From: DAOMOP01 sp035444405
GTDB taxonomy: Bacteria > Pseudomonadota > Gammaproteobacteria > Burkholderiales > Rhodocyclaceae
Assembly (NCBI GenBank): GCA_035444405.1
Contig: DAOMOP010000176.1
Location: 1-8,423 of the forward strand
Direction of reading: 5' to 3'
Length of the DNA: 8,423 nt
In this document: piece after piece, positions 6,930 to 8,423 of the stretch
Layout of the letters: each line of letters opens with the position of its first letter
Numbering within the stretch: position 1 is the stretch's first letter
Program-made: the position numbers and the translations under genes
The notes under the pieces: generated by a model
Databases searched by the model: none
What the model was told of the DNA's origin: nothing
What the model saw: only the letters and a program-made list of their open reading frames with translations

Positions 6930-7766
6930 TTGACGACCGCGCCTCCCTCCGCCAGCGCCGAGACGTGGCGTGTCGCGGCGATCCAGACCGTCTCGGGCCC
7001 CGACGTCGGCGAAAACCTGCGCGAGGTGGCCGCGCTGATCGCCGAGGCGGCGGACGCGGGCGCGCGTCTGGTCGCCCTGCCGGAGTACTTCCCGCTCATC
7101 GCCTCCGAGGACACCGCCAAAGTGGCGATCCGCGAGGCGCCGGGCAGCGGCCCGCTGCAGGACTTCCTGCGCGCGGCGGCGCTGCGCCATCGCGTGTGGA
7201 TCGTCGGCGGCACCGTGCCGCTCGTGGCCGACGCTGCCGACAAGGTGCGCAACAGCACGCTGGTCTATGACCCGTCCGGTGCGCAGGTGGCGCGCTACGA
7301 CAAGATCCATTTGTTCGGCTTCCGCAAGGCGGCCGAACGCTACGACGAGGCGGTGACGATCGAGCCGGGCGCGCAGGTCGTCACGTTCGCGACGCCGTTC
7401 GGCCGCGTCGGCCTGTCGGTGTGCTACGACCTGCGCTTTCCCGAGCTGTATCGCGCGATGGGCGAGGTGAGCCTGATCCTCGTGCCGTCGGCCTTCACTT
7501 ACACCACCGGCAGTGCGCACTGGGAGATCCTGCTGCGGGCGCGCGCGATCGAGAACCAGTGCTACGTGATGGCGCCGGCGCAGGGCGGGCGTCATCCTTC
7601 GGGGCGCCTCACGTGGGGGCACACGATGGTCGTCGATCCGTGGGGCGAGGTGCTCGCCTGCCGCGACGCGGGCCCGGGCGTCGTGACGGCCGAGCTCGAC
7701 GCCGAACGCATCGCCGCGGTGCGCGAGAGCCTGCCGGCGCTGCGCCATCGCGTGCTCGGACGGTGA
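6930..7766 (+). CDS. Nit-type carbon-nitrogen hydrolase (probable omega-amidase / deaminated-glutathione amidase)
   Basis: This cytoplasmic enzyme of the nitrilase superfamily probably cleaves an amide. The protein has 278 residues, the normal single-domain length. The Glu-Lys-Cys triad is visible: E52 in LVALPEYF, K125 in YDKIHLF, and C165 in VGLSVCYDLRFPELYR. The Y-x-K-I-H-L-F and C-Y-D-L-R-F-P-E signatures place it in the Nit1/Nit2 branch, whose known members include E. coli YbeM and mammalian Nit1 (deaminated-glutathione amidase) and Nit2 (omega-amidase). The exact substrate cannot be read from the sequence. The start is TTG at 6930, one base after the yhdP stop. It has a good Shine-Dalgarno sequence and places the first beta strand (WRVAAIQT) at residues 13-20. 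An in-frame ATG at 6828 would overlap yhdP by about 100 bases and add only residues that look like a shadow of yhdP. Spacing suggests translational coupling to yhdP. In many proteobacteria the same hydrolase sits between yhdP and tldD. Confidence 0.95.
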   Translation: MTTAPPSASAETWRVAAIQTVSGPDVGENLREVAALIAEAADAGARLVALPEYFPLIASEDTAKVAIREAPGSGPLQDFLRAAALRHRVWIVGGTVPLVADAADKVRNSTLVYDPSGAQVARYDKIHLFGFRKAAERYDEAVTIEPGAQVVTFATPFGRVGLSVCYDLRFPELYRAMGEVSLILVPSAFTYTTGSAHWEILLRARAIENQCYVMAPAQGGRHPSGRLTWGHTMVVDPWGEVLACRDAGPGVVTAELDAERIAAVRESLPALRHRVLGR

Positions 7767-7783
7767 GCGCGGGGCGGCCGGGC

Positions 7784-7805
7784 GGCGGCCGAATTCACGG
7801 TCGCC
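7784..7805 (+). other. GC-rich hairpin in the hydrolase-tldD gap
   Basis: GGCGGCCG (7784-7791) can pair with CGGTCGCC (7798-7805) over a six-base loop, AATTCA, giving eight pairs with one G-U. It starts 18 bases after the hydrolase stop. A run of five T occurs only at 7832-7836, too far away for a standard rho-independent terminator. It may protect the 3' end of the upstream message or partly reduce read-through into tldD, or it may be chance in GC-rich DNA. Confidence 0.3.
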
Positions 7806-7872
7806 GGCGCGGCCGATCCTGCCGTTGATCCTTTTTCCACTGCCGGTGTCTGACCCTGCAGCGACTTCACAT

Positions 7873-7876
7873 AGGT
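7873..7876 (+). promoter_or_regulatory. Ribosome binding site of tldD
   Basis: AGGT stands five bases before the tldD ATG at 7882. It is modest but well placed, and lies in a locally AT-richer stretch (ATAGGTAAACA) that should keep the start open. It supports this ATG as the true start. Confidence 0.5.
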
Positions 7877-7881
7877 AAACA

Positions 7882-8423
7882 ATGAGCGATCCACACAACG
7901 CGCTGGCCACGGCCGAGCGCTATCTGCTGAACCCTTTCAGCCTTGGCGAGAACGAGATCGGCAAGGTCTTCGGCAAGCTGATGGGCCATCGTCTGGACTA
8001 TGCCGACCTCTATTTCCAGTACCACCGCTCGGAGGGCTGGAGCCTCGAGGAGGGCATCGTCAAGTCGGGCAGTTTCAACATCGAGCAAGGCGTCGGCGTG
8101 CGCGCGATCAGCGGCGAGAAGACCGCCTTCGCCTACTCGGACGACATCGCGCTGCCGGCGCTCACGGCGGCCGCCGAAGCGACGCGCGCAATCGCCGAGG
8201 CCGGCGCGAGCGGCCGCGAGCATGCCGTGACGCCGCGCGCGGGCGCACCGGTGCTCTACCGCGCCGACGATCCGCTCGCCTCGCTCGACGACACCGCGAA
8301 GGTGCGCCTGCTCGAGCGCCTCGAAGGCTTCGCGCGCGCCGAGGACGGGCGCGTCACGCAGGTGATGGCGCATGTCGCCGGCTCGTGGGAAGTCGTCATG
8401 GTTGCCCGCCATGACGGCCATAT
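7882..8423 (+). CDS. tldD: Metalloprotease subunit TldD (3' part outside window)
   Basis: TldD forms with TldE (PmbA) a cytoplasmic zinc-dependent protease. In E. coli the pair matures microcin B17 and degrades the antitoxin CcdA, and it opens unfolded peptides generally. Only the first 180 residues of about 480 are present, with no stop before the right edge. Clear family features are LDYADLYFQ at 38-46, the segment from E-G-I-V-K at 57-61 to S-F-N-I-E-Q at 64-69, and GVGVRAISGEKTAFAYSDDI at 70-89. These closely match the E. coli protein as I remember it. The zinc-binding HExxxH motif lies in the C-terminal half and is beyond the window, so activity cannot be judged. The ATG at 7882 fits the family N-terminus and has AGGT five bases upstream. 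It follows the hydrolase after 115 bp, on the same strand. I found no strong promoter in that gap, so it may be read from the yhdP promoter. Confidence 0.97.
   Translation, partial: MSDPHNALATAERYLLNPFSLGENEIGKVFGKLMGHRLDYADLYFQYHRSEGWSLEEGIVKSGSFNIEQGVGVRAISGEKTAFAYSDDIALPALTAAAEATRAIAEAGASGREHAVTPRAGAPVLYRADDPLASLDDTAKVRLLERLEGFARAEDGRVTQVMAHVAGSWEVVMVARHDGH

Noticed and set aside
3524..7258. 1,244-codon open frame on the minus strand, antisense to yhdP and the hydrolase
   Set aside because: Low-complexity Arg/Ala/Gln/His-rich translation with no family features, covering two genes with clear homology on the plus strand.
7815..7832. Direct repeat GATCCT-N6-GATCCT before tldD
   Set aside because: Six-base repeats are common by chance and nothing else supports a binding site.
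7825..7854. Promoter for tldD with TTGATC as the -35
   Set aside because: At 17-18 bases spacing the -10 is GTCTGA or TCTGAC, a poor match.
6846..7910. 354-codon minus-strand frame opposite the hydrolase, and another at 7867-8421 opposite tldD
   Set aside because: Shadows of well-recognised plus-strand genes, with no motif of their own.

Overview
The window is about 8.4 kb of high-GC bacterial chromosome. Codons strongly prefer G or C at the third position. Gene content and arrangement suggest a betaproteobacterium, possibly of the Rhodocyclales/Azoarcus-Thauera type. That placement is inferred from protein character and gene order, not from a marker gene. I see only housekeeping genes: no RNA gene, mobile element, CRISPR array, phage gene or defence gene, and no stretch over 300 bases without a gene.

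Left arm, minus strand. glnE (331-3033) encodes the bifunctional glutamine synthetase adenylyltransferase/adenylyl-removing enzyme. It is followed after 122 bp by the first 69 codons of a CYTH-domain protein like E. coli YgiF, an inorganic triphosphatase, which runs off the left edge. E. coli also keeps these two genes together, but (from memory) in the opposite order.

Right arm, plus strand. A 95-bp divergent gap separates glnE from a probable operon: yhdP (large AsmA-like, inner-membrane-anchored envelope protein), a Nit-type carbon-nitrogen hydrolase, and tldD (subunit of the TldD/TldE zinc protease), which runs off the right edge. yhdP and the hydrolase are one base apart, and the hydrolase starts at TTG behind a good ribosome binding site. 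tldD follows after 115 bp.

The points most worth a second look are in and just before yhdP. First, the reading frame changes near base 3633: the conserved N-terminal part is in one frame and the remaining ~1,100 residues are in another. The gene is therefore disrupted here, or the sequence has an indel error. Second, a perfect 15-bp inverted repeat with a one-base centre lies at 3209-3239, inside the start of yhdP and upstream of glnE. Third, candidate -10 elements for glnE and yhdP face each other across the divergent gap.

I found no convincing undescribed system. The window is mostly an ordinary core-genome region.
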